Positions 1 to 8,135 are shown, numbered from the stretch's first letter. The stretch is DNA of 42,572 nt from Clostridiales bacterium (GCA_029267755.1 JAJUHS010000004.1:1-42572); one strand, 5' to 3'. Translations and numbers: made by a program. The notes: a model not told the origin generated them from the sequence alone.

Positions 1-19
1 AGTTTTTACTGATTGCATA

Positions 20-137
<118 letters not shown>

Positions 138-144
138 TGATATT

Positions 145-175
145 GAAAGGTCTGGTCGACCAGACCAGACCTTTC
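145..175 (+). other. Bistable hairpin between 5S rRNA and tRNA-Asn
   Basis: GAAAGGTCTGG (145-155) pairs perfectly with CCAGACCTTTC (165-175), giving an 11-bp stem with a 9-nt loop. An alternative pairing exists, because TCTGGTCGACCAGA (151-164) is itself a perfect 14-base palindrome. No T-run follows, so it is not a classical terminator. A processing stem separating 5S from the tRNA in the precursor is the simplest reading, but this is inference. Confidence 0.6.
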
Positions 176-181
176 AGCTAT

Positions 182-257
182 GCCTTCTTAGCTCAGTCGG
201 TAGAGCATGCGGCTGTTAACCGCAGGGTCGTAGGTTCGAGTCCTACAGGAGGCGCCA
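182..257 (+). tRNA. tRNA-Asn (anticodon GTT)
   Basis: This 76-nt tRNA has its 3' CCA encoded. The acceptor strand GCCTTCT (182-188) pairs with AGGAGGC (247-253) with one G-U pair. The discriminator base is G. The D-arm holds AGCTCAGTCGGTAGAGC. The anticodon stem TGCGG/CCGCA encloses loop CTGTTAA, giving anticodon GTT. The T-arm is GTAGG-TTCGAGT-CCTAC. It reads asparagine codons AAC/AAT. It is probably cotranscribed with the 5S gene, because a terminator follows only after the tRNA. Confidence 0.97.
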
Positions 258-260
258 AAA

Positions 261-293
261 AACAGTCCCGCCAATAGGCGGGGCTGTTTTTTT
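261..293 (+). terminator. Terminator of the 5S-tRNA-Asn transcript
   Basis: AACAGTCCCGCC pairs with GGCGGGGCTGTT across the loop AATA (12 bp, one wobble) and is followed by a run of T residues. It is a textbook intrinsic terminator and closes the rRNA/tRNA unit. Confidence 0.9.
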
Positions 294-309
294 GTTTCTG
301 TTTAGGTTA

Positions 310-903
310 TCAGGCTTGGTATGCATACAATAGGCGGTTTACAAAACGGTTGGTAACGCCGCGCAAATCGTAATTTCCGTTTGCTATGCACCAGTGATAC
401 ACGACTCCGCGCATCGATATCATAAAATAGTCAGCCATTTCTGATATAGTATCTCCGCGTGTAACAAATTCCCCGGTAGAAAGACCGTATTCCAGCACAT
501 GCTTTAAGGTATCCACCATACCGTTCGGTGCATTACGCATAAACAATATATTGTCTACGCTATAAAGAAGACGTGTAAGCTTGATACCTGAAATTTCACA
601 GCTATAACGGGCATAATAATCGAAGAACAGAAATATGCGCTCCCGTGCAGAACCGCATTGCAGTTGGGGCGCGACAGTATCCGCAAAATACTTGTCGGCA
701 ACGCTGTATGACTGATAAAAGACATCCATCTTGGTTCCGTAATAATTATAAAAAGTTCCGATCGATACGCCGGCATTGGCGACAATGTCACGGATAGTTA
801 TTTCCTCAAATGGTTTATCCCTAAGCAACTGTACGGCAGTGTCAAACAGCTTTAATTTCGTCTGCTCTGAACGCATCTGCCTGCTTGTTCGTCTTTTTTC
901 CAA
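310..903 (-). CDS. TetR/AcrR-family transcriptional regulator
   Basis: This 197-residue protein has the size and layout of a TetR repressor. The N-terminal helix-turn-helix (about residues 16-60) includes the family pattern ITIRDIVANAGVSIGTFYNYY, in which the GTFYNYY stretch is the recognition-helix signature. The C-terminal two thirds is the variable ligand-binding/dimerisation domain. The start is TTG at 903, preceded at good distance by AGGGGTG on the coding strand; an internal ATG lies nine codons later. It is divergent from the CoA-transferase/acyl-CoA dehydrogenase operon and shares a 220-bp control region with it, so it probably regulates that operon. The ligand is unknown; an acyl-CoA or acrylate-type acid would fit the neighbours (inference). 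Confidence 0.85.
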   Translation of the reverse strand: MEKRRTSRQMRSEQTKLKLFDTAVQLLRDKPFEEITIRDIVANAGVSIGTFYNYYGTKMDVFYQSYSVADKYFADTVAPQLQCGSARERIFLFFDYYARYSCEISGIKLTRLLYSVDNILFMRNAPNGMVDTLKHVLEYGLSTGEFVTRGDTISEMADYFMISMRGVVYHWCIANGNYDLRGVTNRFVNRLLYAYQA

Positions 904-938
904 TATAGAAACACCCCTATTTATGCATTACTTTATTC

Positions 939-967
939 AATATACATTTTATGAGATTTAAAATCAA
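939..967 (-). promoter_or_regulatory. Putative promoter of the TetR-type gene
   Basis: On the minus strand, TTGATT (962-967) and TATATT (939-944) are spaced by 17 bp, about 30 bp before the gene's Shine-Dalgarno site. It resembles a housekeeping sigma promoter with a degenerate -35 box. Confidence 0.5.
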
Positions 968-1008
968 GGAATATAATTTGAATTTTACAAAAAATCAGTA
1001 TTTATTTA

Positions 1009-1037
1009 TTGAATTAGCTTTTGTAAAGTGTTATATT
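1009..1037 (+). promoter_or_regulatory. Putative promoter of the CoA-transferase/ACAD/Etf operon
   Basis: TTGAAT (1009-1014), a 17-bp spacer and TATATT (1032-1037) fit a sigma-A type promoter. Transcription would start near 1044, leaving a leader of about 80 nt that contains the palindrome described next. Confidence 0.5.
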
Positions 1038-1045
1038 TAGAAAGC

Positions 1046-1059
1046 TTGAACAAGTTCAA
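1046..1059 (+). promoter_or_regulatory. Candidate operator palindrome TTGAACAAGTTCAA
   Basis: This is a 14-base inverted repeat, TTGAAC-AA-GTTCAA, lying just after the putative start point of the operon and between the divergent regulator and its likely target. Position and symmetry fit a TetR-type operator. No second copy was seen elsewhere in the intergenic region. Confidence 0.45.
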
Positions 1060-1123
1060 TGAGCCTGTATACTGAATTAATTTATATAACTGAAAAAACT
1101 ATCTTGATGGGAGGAAAGCTACT

Positions 1124-2677
1124 ATGGCAAAAATCATTACCGCAAAGGAAGCCGCTAAGCTTATTCCGGACGGCGCCACCGTAGGTCTTGCAGGTATGGG
1201 ACTTTCCGGATGGCCGGAAGAAGTTGCCTGTGCAATAGCTGATAATTTCAGAGAGACCGGTCATCCGTGCGGACTCAACCTTAAACAAGGAAGCGCAATG
1301 GGAGATTGGAAAGAACGCGGCGCAACGCGTCTGGGCGTCGAGGGCCTGGTTACGCGCTGGTCGGGTGCCCATGTCGGCTCCGCGTTCGCACTTCTTAAGC
1401 TTGCTGTGGATAATAAGCTTCAGTGCCACTGCCTGCCCCAGGGCGTTATTGTTAACCTGTGGCGCGAGATCGCCGCGGGGCGTCCCGGACTTTTGACAAA
1501 GGTCGGACTCGGCACCTTTGTGGATCCGCGTCTTGAAGGCGGAAAGATGAACCAGTGCACGACGGACGAACTCGTCGAGCTGGTAAATTTCGGCGGCGAG
1601 GAATATCTGTTCTACAAGGCGTTTAAACTCGACGTAGCATTGCTCCGCGGAACGATCGCAGATGAAAACGGAAACATTTCTTTCGCAAACGAGAGCGTTA
1701 TAAATGAGGGACTGGCGGTTGCGACCGCCGCAAAAAACTGCGGAGGAATAGTAATCGTCCAAGTCGAGTACCTTGCAAAGAAGGGCACGCTTAATCCGAA
1801 GGAAGTTAAGATCCCGGGAATACTAGTCGATTATGTCGTACAGGCGACTTCAAAGGATGCCTGCTGGCAGACGGAAGGCGTTTATTTTGAGCCCTCATTT
1901 TCCGGTCAGATAAAGAAGCCTCTCAGCGCTATCGAGAAGCTTCCTCTCGGGGAGCGCAAGCTTATTGCAAGACGCTGTGCGATGGAGATAAAGAAGGGTG
2001 ACGTCGTGAACCTCGGAGTCGGCATGTCTGCGGATGTAGCCAACGTAGTTGCTGAGGAAGGCTATTCCGAAACGATAACCATGACCACAGAGAGCGGAAT
2101 GATAGGCGGAGTTCCCGCGGCTCTCCCAAATTTCGGCAGCGCATATAACCCTGAAGCGATAATTGATCACGGCGCGGCATTTGATTTTATAGATGGCGGC
2201 GGATTGGATATAACAATTCTCGGCCTTGGCGAATGCGACCAGTACGGCAACATTAACGTAAGTAAATTTGGCCCCAGGCTTACCGGCCCGGGCGGATTTA
2301 TAAACATTACACAGGCCGCAAAGAAGGTCGTATTCTGCGGCACGTTTACCGGCAAGTCCAAGCTCGTCGTAGGAGAAGGCAAGCTTACGATAGCTCAGGA
2401 GGGCACGATAAAGAAATTCCTAAAGCATGTCGAACAGGTTACATTCGCGGGAAAATACGCCCGCAAGGATCAGGAGATACTATATGTGACCGAGCGCTGC
2501 GTGTTTAAGCTTATTGACGGCAAAATGACCATTATAGAGGTTGCCCCGGGTATAAGCATTGAAAATGATATATTACCGAATATGGATTTCACGCCGGATA
2601 TTGCGCCGGATGTAAAATCCATGGATCCCGCACTATTCTGCGAGAAGTGGGGCAAGCTGGGTGAAATCCTAGGCTGA
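1124..2677 (+). CDS. Acyl-CoA:carboxylate CoA-transferase (YdiF/propionate CoA-transferase type)
   Basis: This 517-residue protein has the length of single-chain family I CoA-transferases (E. coli YdiF, clostridial Pct), which move CoA between an acyl-CoA and a carboxylate through a glutamyl-CoA thioester. The N-terminal half (about 1-270) and C-terminal half (about 275-510) correspond to the alpha- and beta-like domains. The predicted catalytic glutamate is Glu323 in TMTTESGMIGG. The N-terminal glycine-rich stretch VGLAGMGLSGWPEE fits the first domain. The start ATG follows GGGAGGAAAG. It is first in an operon with an acyl-CoA dehydrogenase and both Etf subunits. It would therefore activate an incoming acid by exchange with the reduced product's CoA ester, as in caffeate or acrylate reduction. 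The substrate is not readable from sequence. Confidence 0.88.
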   Translation: MAKIITAKEAAKLIPDGATVGLAGMGLSGWPEEVACAIADNFRETGHPCGLNLKQGSAMGDWKERGATRLGVEGLVTRWSGAHVGSAFALLKLAVDNKLQCHCLPQGVIVNLWREIAAGRPGLLTKVGLGTFVDPRLEGGKMNQCTTDELVELVNFGGEEYLFYKAFKLDVALLRGTIADENGNISFANESVINEGLAVATAAKNCGGIVIVQVEYLAKKGTLNPKEVKIPGILVDYVVQATSKDACWQTEGVYFEPSFSGQIKKPLSAIEKLPLGERKLIARRCAMEIKKGDVVNLGVGMSADVANVVAEEGYSETITMTTESGMIGGVPAALPNFGSAYNPEAIIDHGAAFDFIDGGGLDITILGLGECDQYGNINVSKFGPRLTGPGGFINITQAAKKVVFCGTFTGKSKLVVGEGKLTIAQEGTIKKFLKHVEQVTFAGKYARKDQEILYVTERCVFKLIDGKMTIIEVAPGISIENDILPNMDFTPDIAPDVKSMDPALFCEKWGKLGEILG

Positions 2678-2721
2678 TTGTTAGTCTATATAGATAAAAA
2701 TAAAAAGGAGATAATTACACT

Positions 2722-3864
2722 ATGATTTTTTCGGAAAAGCACGAATTAATCAGAAAACTCGCCCGCGATTTTGCTGAAACTGAATTTACCACGGAAATCA
2801 TGGACGAGCTCGACAGAACCGGTGAGTTCAACTGGGAAATGCATCGCAAAATGGGAAAAGTGGGTTTTTTGGGATGTAAGATTCCTAAGGAGTACGGAGG
2901 ACAGGGTTCCGACTATATGTCCTATGTTATCATGATTGAAGAATTTGCCAGAATCAGTCCTGTTTTTTCAATCTATGCAAACACCTCCAACTCACTCGGC
3001 GGCGGCCCGCTGATGCTCGCCGGAACCGAAGAGCAGCTGCAGAAGTACCTCGTACCGACAGCAAAGGGCGAGAAGATAATTGCTTTCGCTCTGACAGAGC
3101 CGGGCGCAGGCTCCGACGCAGGAGGAACCACTACCACAGCGGTTGCCGACGGCGATTACTTCGTGCTTAACGGCCGCAAGACTTTTATAAGCGGCGCTCC
3201 GATGGCAGACTACTGCATCGTTTTCGCCAAGACCGATCTTACCGCCAAGGGTTCAAAAGGCATATCGTCTTTCATCGTAGATATGAAGCTGCCCGGCGTT
3301 TCCCTCGGTAAGGATGAAATGAAAATGGGTATTCTCGGCTATCCCACCTGCGACGTTATCCTTGAAGATGTACGCGTACACAAGAGTGATCTGCTGGGCG
3401 AGCTGAATAAGGGATTTGCCCAGGCAATGAAGACACTTGACGGCGGACGACTTGGCGTTTCAGCTCAGTCCATTGGTATCGGACAGGCATGCCTCGACGA
3501 AGCCATAAAGTACGCCAAGGAAAGAAAGCAGTTCGGACGCAGAATAGCCGATTTCCAGGGAATCAGCTTTATGATTGCCGACATGGCTACGGAACTGGCC
3601 GCCGCCAAGGAGCTTGTTTATAACGCTGCGGCGCTCAAGGATAAGGGGGCAAAGGAAGCCGCCGTTGCATGCTCTATCGCAAAATACTACGCTTCTGAAA
3701 TGTGCAACAGGCTTGCCTACAAGGCCGTTCAGATCCACGGCGGCTACGGATATATCAAGGATTACAGAGTAGAAAGACTATACAGAGACGCACGCATCAT
3801 GACCATTTACGAGGGAACTTCCCAGGTTCAGCAGATGGTTATTGCAGCCGACTTGCTGAAGTAA
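2722..3864 (+). CDS. Acyl-CoA dehydrogenase / enoyl-CoA reductase
   Basis: This 380-residue flavoprotein is a standard-length member of the acyl-CoA dehydrogenase family. The N-terminal helical domain is followed by the beta domain with ALTEPGAGSDAG (about 130-141) and the C-terminal helical domain with ERKQFGRRIADFQ. The predicted catalytic base is Glu364 in TIYEGTSQVQQM, the position used by butyryl- and medium-chain enzymes. It interconverts acyl-CoA and trans-2-enoyl-CoA using FAD, exchanging electrons with the Etf encoded immediately downstream. In a strict anaerobe it probably runs as a reductase. The start ATG follows AAAAGGAGAT. Butyryl-CoA, acryloyl-CoA or aryl-acryloyl-CoA are all possible; the CoA-transferase next door and absence of crotonase/thiolase genes argue for a dedicated exogenous enoate rather than the butyrate pathway (inference). 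Confidence 0.93.
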   Translation: MIFSEKHELIRKLARDFAETEFTTEIMDELDRTGEFNWEMHRKMGKVGFLGCKIPKEYGGQGSDYMSYVIMIEEFARISPVFSIYANTSNSLGGGPLMLAGTEEQLQKYLVPTAKGEKIIAFALTEPGAGSDAGGTTTTAVADGDYFVLNGRKTFISGAPMADYCIVFAKTDLTAKGSKGISSFIVDMKLPGVSLGKDEMKMGILGYPTCDVILEDVRVHKSDLLGELNKGFAQAMKTLDGGRLGVSAQSIGIGQACLDEAIKYAKERKQFGRRIADFQGISFMIADMATELAAAKELVYNAAALKDKGAKEAAVACSIAKYYASEMCNRLAYKAVQIHGGYGYIKDYRVERLYRDARIMTIYEGTSQVQQMVIAADLLK

Positions 3865-3879
3865 GGAGAGGAGCATATT

Positions 3880-4668
3880 ATGAGAATTATTGTATGTGCA
3901 AAACAGGTACCGGATACTAACGAAGTCAGGATTGATCCCGTAAAGGGAACGCTTATCCGCGACGGCGTACCTTCTATACTTAACCCGGACGACGCAAACG
4001 CTCTTGAAGCGGCCCTGACCGTAAAAGACGCGAATCCCGGATCAACCGTAAGCGTAATTTCCATGGGCCCCCCGCAGGCCGCCTATATGCTTAGAGAGTG
4101 CCTGGCAATGGGCGCCGATGACGTTTATCTTCTCTCAAGCCGCGCATTCGGCGGAGCAGACACCTGCGCAACATCCACTACCATTGCCGCCGGTATCAGA
4201 AAGCTGGGCAAGTTTGACATTATCTTCGCAGGACGCCAGGCAATCGACGGAGATACCGCACAGGTCGGTCCGCAGATCGCTCAGCGCCTCGGCATTCCTG
4301 TTGTCACCTATGTTATGAAGGTTCGTGAGCTGAAAGAGGGCTCCGTTATTGTTGAGCGCCAGCTTGAGGATGGTTTTGAGGTTATTGAAGTTAGCACTCC
4401 TTGCATGCTTACCGCCGTTAAGGAACTCAACACTCCGCGTTACATGACGATCAGCGGTATTGAGGACGCTTATAAGAAGACAATTACCGTGTGGAACGAA
4501 AACGACGTTGCGCTGAGACCGGAAAGCTGCGGTCTTAAGGCCAGCCCCACACAGGTGTTCAGAAGCTTTACTCCGCCCCCAAAGGGCAAGGGCGAGATGC
4601 TGAGCGGATCCGTTCCCGAAATGGCGGCTCAGCTTGTGCAGAAGCTTACAGAGAAGCATGCGCTTTAA
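3880..4668 (+). CDS. etfB: Electron transfer flavoprotein beta subunit
   Basis: This is a 262-residue EtfB (FixA family), the usual size. It starts MRIIVCAKQVPDTNEVRID, the typical EtfB opening, and carries the nucleotide-binding region AGRQAIDGDTAQVGPQIAQR and the C-terminal SGIEDAYKK region. With EtfA it forms the heterodimer that passes electrons to or from the acyl-CoA dehydrogenase. In bifurcating Etfs this subunit holds the second FAD and binds NADH. It begins 15 nt after the dehydrogenase stop codon with a GAGAGGAG ribosome site, so translation is tightly linked. Confidence 0.95.
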   Translation: MRIIVCAKQVPDTNEVRIDPVKGTLIRDGVPSILNPDDANALEAALTVKDANPGSTVSVISMGPPQAAYMLRECLAMGADDVYLLSSRAFGGADTCATSTTIAAGIRKLGKFDIIFAGRQAIDGDTAQVGPQIAQRLGIPVVTYVMKVRELKEGSVIVERQLEDGFEVIEVSTPCMLTAVKELNTPRYMTISGIEDAYKKTITVWNENDVALRPESCGLKASPTQVFRSFTPPPKGKGEMLSGSVPEMAAQLVQKLTEKHAL

Positions 4669-4692
4669 TATATAGAAGGGAAGTAAACCGAT

Positions 4693-5883
4693 ATGGCTGT
4701 AAATATTATTGCTGAAAAATGTAAGGGCTGCCAGAAGTGCATCAAGACATGCCCCTTCAACGCTATTACCATGGAAGGCAAGCTCGCGGTTATCGGCCCC
4801 AGCTGCACAAGCTGTGGCGCCTGCGTAGAAGCCTGCCCCTTTAACGCCATAGAGAAGACTGATGAAGCGGTACACACCGCAGACATCTCCTCTTATCACG
4901 ATGTTTGGGTGTTTGCCGAGCAGCGTGAAGGCAAGCTCATGGGTGTTGCGATCGAACTTCTCGGCGAGGGCAAGAAGCTCGCCTCCGAGATCGGCTGCAA
5001 GCTCTGTGCGATACTGTGCGGAGAGAACGTAGACGGTCTTATCGATGAGCTGTTTGCTTACGGCGCTGACAAGGTCTACTATGCGAACGCTCCGGAGCTC
5101 AAGACCTATAACACCGATGCATATACAAAGACAATCTATGAAGCAATCACGAAGTATAAGCCCGAAATAGTACTTCTAGGCGCAACTCATATCGGCCGCG
5201 ACCTCGGCCCCTGTCTTGCAGTTAAGTGCGGAACCGGCCTTACGGCAGACTGCACCAAGCTCGAAATAGATCCGGAAGATAAGAAGATCAAGCAGACCCG
5301 TCCCGCATTTGGTGGAAACCTTATGGCCACCATTGTCTGCCCGAATCATCGCCCGCAGATGTCCACTGTCCGTCCCGGCGTTATGGAGAAGCCGAAGTAT
5401 GAAAAGGGCCGCAAGGGCGAGGTGGTTGCGCTGAATCCTACCTTCAAGCCAGGCGATATCCGTACCAAGGTTCTTGAAATCGTTAAGAGCGTTGCTGATG
5501 TAGTTTCCCTTACAGATGCTGAAATCATTGTAGCCGGCGGCAGAGGTCTCGGCGGCCCCGAGGGATTTGAACTCCTGCGCGAATTTGCCAAGAAGCTCGG
5601 CGGAACGGTCGGCGCATCCCGCGCTGCAGTTGATTCCGGATGGATTGACCATGCATATCAGGTCGGACAGACAGGTACGACGGTTAAGCCTAAGATCTAC
5701 TTTGCCTGCGGAATTTCCGGCGCTATACAGCACCTCGCCGGTATGCAGGATTCCGGTTATATAGTTGCAATAAACAAGAACGAGAGCGCACCGATATTCG
5801 AAGTGGCGGATTACGGAATCGTTGGCGACCTCTATAAGGTAATTCCGGCCATTATGGCAGAGCTGGATAAGATTGCAGTATAA
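4693..5883 (+). CDS. etfA: Electron transfer flavoprotein alpha subunit with N-terminal 2x[4Fe-4S] ferredoxin domain
   Basis: This is a 396-residue EtfA, about 60-70 residues longer than the plain form because of an N-terminal ferredoxin module. Two CxxCxxCxxxCP motifs are visible ([12 protein letters not shown] and [12 protein letters not shown], about residues 10-55), each expected to bind a [4Fe-4S] cluster. The rest is a normal EtfA: an N-terminal alpha/beta domain, then the FAD domain with [24 protein letters not shown] and [20 protein letters not shown]. The added clusters are characteristic of Etfs such as CarE of the caffeyl-CoA reductase complex. They suggest electron exchange with ferredoxin, so the complex may couple enoyl-CoA reduction by NADH to ferredoxin reduction. 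That role is inferred from architecture. Confidence 0.95.
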   Translation: MAVNIIAEKCKGCQKCIKTCPFNAITMEGKLAVIGPSCTSCGACVEACPFNAIEKTDEAVHTADISSYHDVWVFAEQREGKLMGVAIELLGEGKKLASEIGCKLCAILCGENVDGLIDELFAYGADKVYYANAPELKTYNTDAYTKTIYEAITKYKPEIVLLGATHIGRDLGPCLAVKCGTGLTADCTKLEIDPEDKKIKQTRPAFGGNLMATIVCPNHRPQMSTVRPGVMEKPKYEKGRKGEVVALNPTFKPGDIRTKVLEIVKSVADVVSLTDAEIIVAGGRGLGGPEGFELLREFAKKLGGTVGASRAAVDSGWIDHAYQVGQTGTTVKPKIYFACGISGAIQHLAGMQDSGYIVAINKNESAPIFEVADYGIVGDLYKVIPAIMAELDKIAV

Positions 5884-5923
5884 CTCAGAAATAAACTTAC
5901 TGCAAAAAACAATGCTTAAGTTG

Positions 5924-5957
5924 ACGAAAAAGTCCGGCGAAAGCTGGGCTTTTTCGT
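5924..5957 (+). terminator. Terminator of the CoA-transferase/ACAD/Etf operon
   Basis: ACGAAAAAGTCCGGC pairs with GCTGGGCTTTTTCGT across the tetraloop GAAA (15 bp with two wobbles). The 3' arm supplies a T-run. It lies 40 nt after the etfA stop codon. Confidence 0.7.
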
Positions 5958-5964
5958 ATAAGAT

Positions 5965-5982
5965 CGGCATGCCGCCATGCCG
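5965..5982 (+). repeat. Inverted repeat CGGCATG-N4-CATGCCG before the rex promoter
   Basis: A 7-bp perfect inverted repeat with a 4-nt loop sits between the etfA terminator and the rex promoter. It could be a second hairpin of the terminator region or a protein site. It occurs once in the window and no family match is claimed. Confidence 0.4.
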
Positions 5983-6004
5983 GGTACCAAACATTAGTTG
6001 TATC

Positions 6005-6033
6005 TTGAATAATTCTCTCGTTTTTAGTAAAAT
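6005..6033 (+). promoter_or_regulatory. Putative rex promoter
   Basis: TTGAAT (6005-6010), a 17-bp spacer and TAAAAT (6028-6033) form a good sigma-A type promoter. The start point would be near 6040, giving a very short leader and supporting the ATG at 6052 over the GTG at 6043. Confidence 0.55.
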
Positions 6034-6051
6034 CAGTCTGGGGTGATAAAC

Positions 6052-6705
6052 ATGGACGAAAACAGTATGTCAATTTCAAAGGCGGCGCTGAGCAGAATAC
6101 CCCGATATCTGAACTTTCTGAAATCGCTGCCCGAAGATGGACCAGTAAACATATCCTCTACTATGATTGCGGAAAAATTAGGTTTAAATCAGGTGTTGGT
6201 CAGAAAGGATATTGCTATTGTAGGCAATGGGGGAAAGCCGAAGATCGGATATAACAGAGCGGAACTGATCGCCGATATAGAACATTTTCTGGGATACGAC
6301 CATGCCTCAGACGCTGTAATCGTCGGTGCGGGCAACCTTGGAAAGGCGCTAATGGCCTACGGAAATTTTAAAAAGTATGGGCTTAATATTGTCGCTGCCT
6401 TTGATCAAAACCCAAAGCTCATCGGCTCCAAAATTGCAGGCAAATATGTCTATGACATTGCTAAAATAGAAGAGCTTTGTCGCAAATTTAAGGTCAGGAT
6501 AGGAATAATCGCCGTTCCGGCGCCGGAGGCTCAGACGGTCTGCAATCATTTGATTGATGGCGGAATTCGAGCGATATGGAACTTTGCGCCGATTAATCTC
6601 TATGTACCCAAAAAGGTGGTCGTAAAGAACGAGGATATGGCGGCGTCGCTCGCGGTGCTTTCGAAAATGCTGACCGAAAGCCTTCAGCAATACGGAGAGG
6701 ACTAA
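6052..6705 (+). CDS. rex: Redox-sensing transcriptional repressor Rex
   Basis: The protein is 217 residues from ATG 6052, which follows GGGGTG by seven bases; an in-frame GTG at 6043 lies inside that ribosome site and is less likely. The winged-helix DNA-binding domain (about 1-80) includes SKAALSRIPRYLNFL and LGLNQVLVRKDIA. The Rossmann domain follows, with the dinucleotide motif VGAGNLGKAL and the conserved FNFAP-like WNFAPI near the C-terminus. Rex senses NADH/NAD+ and represses fermentation and NADH-oxidising genes. Its place after an Etf/acyl-CoA dehydrogenase operon fits redox control of such pathways. No clear TTGTTAA-N4-TTAACAA operator was seen upstream of the operon or of rex, so local control is unproven. 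Confidence 0.95.
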   Translation: MDENSMSISKAALSRIPRYLNFLKSLPEDGPVNISSTMIAEKLGLNQVLVRKDIAIVGNGGKPKIGYNRAELIADIEHFLGYDHASDAVIVGAGNLGKALMAYGNFKKYGLNIVAAFDQNPKLIGSKIAGKYVYDIAKIEELCRKFKVRIGIIAVPAPEAQTVCNHLIDGGIRAIWNFAPINLYVPKKVVVKNEDMAASLAVLSKMLTESLQQYGED

Positions 6706-6731
6706 GGCCGTAATACCTGCCTATATGAATT

Positions 6732-6768
6732 AAAAACAGCTCCTGTTTTTGAACAGGAGCTGTTTTTA
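6732..6768. terminator. Bidirectional terminator between rex and htrA
   Basis: AAAAACAGCTCCTG pairs with CAGGAGCTGTTTTT around TTTTTGAA, with A- and T-runs on both sides. It lies between convergent genes and would work for both. Confidence 0.88.
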
Positions 6769-6782
6769 TTAATCATAGAGTT

Positions 6783-7994
6783 TCAGCTTACGGCTTCGCC
6801 GAACGTAAGGGACAATTCAAGATAGCTGCCTTTTCTGTATACCTTCAGCTTGACGGTGTCACCGGCCTTATGCTTGTTTTTTGCGGCGACAAGTTCCTGC
6901 TGCGAGGAAATGGCCTGGCCGTCCATTTCAGTAATAACATCTCCGGCTTTGAGCCCTGCGTTGTATGCGGGGCTGTCGGCGGTAACCGTATAGACGGCGG
7001 CTCCCGCGACACCGTTTTGCTTAGCTGTGGCGGTCATTACCTGTATGCCCATGTATGGTTTGTTCTTTACACGTCCGTAAGTCATAATATCATTTATCAT
7101 AGAGATAACGTCGTCTATGGGGATCGCAAAGCCCAAGCCCTCAACGCCGGTATCGGCGTATTTGGCGGTAACTATGCCGACAACCTGACCATATGCGTTA
7201 AACACAGGCCCTCCGGAATTACCGGAGTTTACGGCAGCGTCTATCTGGAAGGTGTTGATATCCTGAGAGTTTTCTGTGGAGATTACACGGTTGAGTCCGC
7301 TAACGATTCCCGCGGTCATTGTGTAGTTAAGCGTACCTAATGGATCGCCGATCGCGTAAATGGGGTCTCCGACGGAAAGCGAGCTGGATGAGCCAAGCTT
7401 AACCGGCGTAAGTCCGTCGGCGTTTATTTTAAGAACCGCGATATCGTTTGTTTCGTCTGAGCCGACGATCGCTGCGTCAAAAGACTGACCGTTTGACAGC
7501 ATTACGGACACGCTTCCGGAATCCACACCGTCGATTACATGATGATTCGTAACAATGTACCCATTGTCGGATATTATGAAGCCAGATCCCGTTACGGTCG
7601 AAGACAGGGCTCTGCCGTAGTAGTTGTTAGTTACAGTCGACTTGATGCTTACGCAGGAAATTACATTGTCCGAATAAATCTGAGATGCGGGAAGCACGCT
7701 GCCGTTTGATTCCGAGCTGGTCTTCTTGGCAACCGGCGCCGCCGTCAGTACAACATGCTGCGTATTGTTGCCCAGACCAAGCAGCTTTACAGCCGCGCCG
7801 CCAGCAAGCCCGCCAAGCAGGGTGCATGAAAGGCACAGAGCAATGATCCTTACTCCAAGCTTATTACGGTTTTTTTTCGGCGGTCTGGGATTTTCATTAG
7901 GTGTACCGTTTTGACCAGCGTAGTATTCGCTGCCCAGTTTTTCCACCTTAAACTCATAAGGATTTCCATATTCAAGTTCGTCGTTATAGGCCAT
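6783..7994 (-). CDS. HtrA/DegP-type membrane-anchored serine protease (first copy)
   Basis: This 403-residue protein is an envelope quality-control protease. A short cytoplasmic N-terminus (1-45) is followed by one membrane segment (about 48-70, IIALCLSCTLLGGLAGGAAV), then the trypsin-like domain. The expected triad is visible: His152 in TNHHVI, Asp184 in NDIAVL and Ser260 in GNSGGP. One PDZ domain occupies about 315-400, with GLKAGDVITEMDG. The architecture matches Bacillus HtrA/YyxA proteins. ATG at 7994 follows AGGAGGAA. It lies downstream of htpG on the same strand but has its own putative promoter. A second, longer HtrA (28708-30132) is encoded beside a two-component system. Confidence 0.93.
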   Translation of the reverse strand: MAYNDELEYGNPYEFKVEKLGSEYYAGQNGTPNENPRPPKKNRNKLGVRIIALCLSCTLLGGLAGGAAVKLLGLGNNTQHVVLTAAPVAKKTSSESNGSVLPASQIYSDNVISCVSIKSTVTNNYYGRALSSTVTGSGFIISDNGYIVTNHHVIDGVDSGSVSVMLSNGQSFDAAIVGSDETNDIAVLKINADGLTPVKLGSSSSLSVGDPIYAIGDPLGTLNYTMTAGIVSGLNRVISTENSQDINTFQIDAAVNSGNSGGPVFNAYGQVVGIVTAKYADTGVEGLGFAIPIDDVISMINDIMTYGRVKNKPYMGIQVMTATAKQNGVAGAAVYTVTADSPAYNAGLKAGDVITEMDGQAISSQQELVAAKNKHKAGDTVKLKVYRKGSYLELSLTFGEAVS

Positions 7995-8039
7995 ATAGAT
8001 TCCTCCTATATTATTGTATTCCCAACCTTAATGCCATTA

Positions 8040-8068
8040 TCATAATAACCACTTGTGTCCAAATAATG
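8040..8068 (-). promoter_or_regulatory. Putative promoter of the first htrA-like gene
   Basis: On the minus strand, TTGGAC, a 17-bp spacer and TAATGG lie about 50 bp before the htrA ribosome site. The boxes are moderate matches; coordinates are good to a base or two. Confidence 0.35.
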
Positions 8069-8135
8069 AATAGAAACGGAATTTTTTTTGAAATTTCAGG
8101 CCAAAAACACGGAAATTTTTAGTTAGGCAATGAAA

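Noticed and set aside
1082-1762. A 226-codon open frame on the minus strand inside the CoA-transferase gene
   Set aside because: It lies opposite a clear enzyme gene, has no ribosome site or family motif and runs across the operon promoter side. Frames of this kind opposite genes in this G+C range are common.
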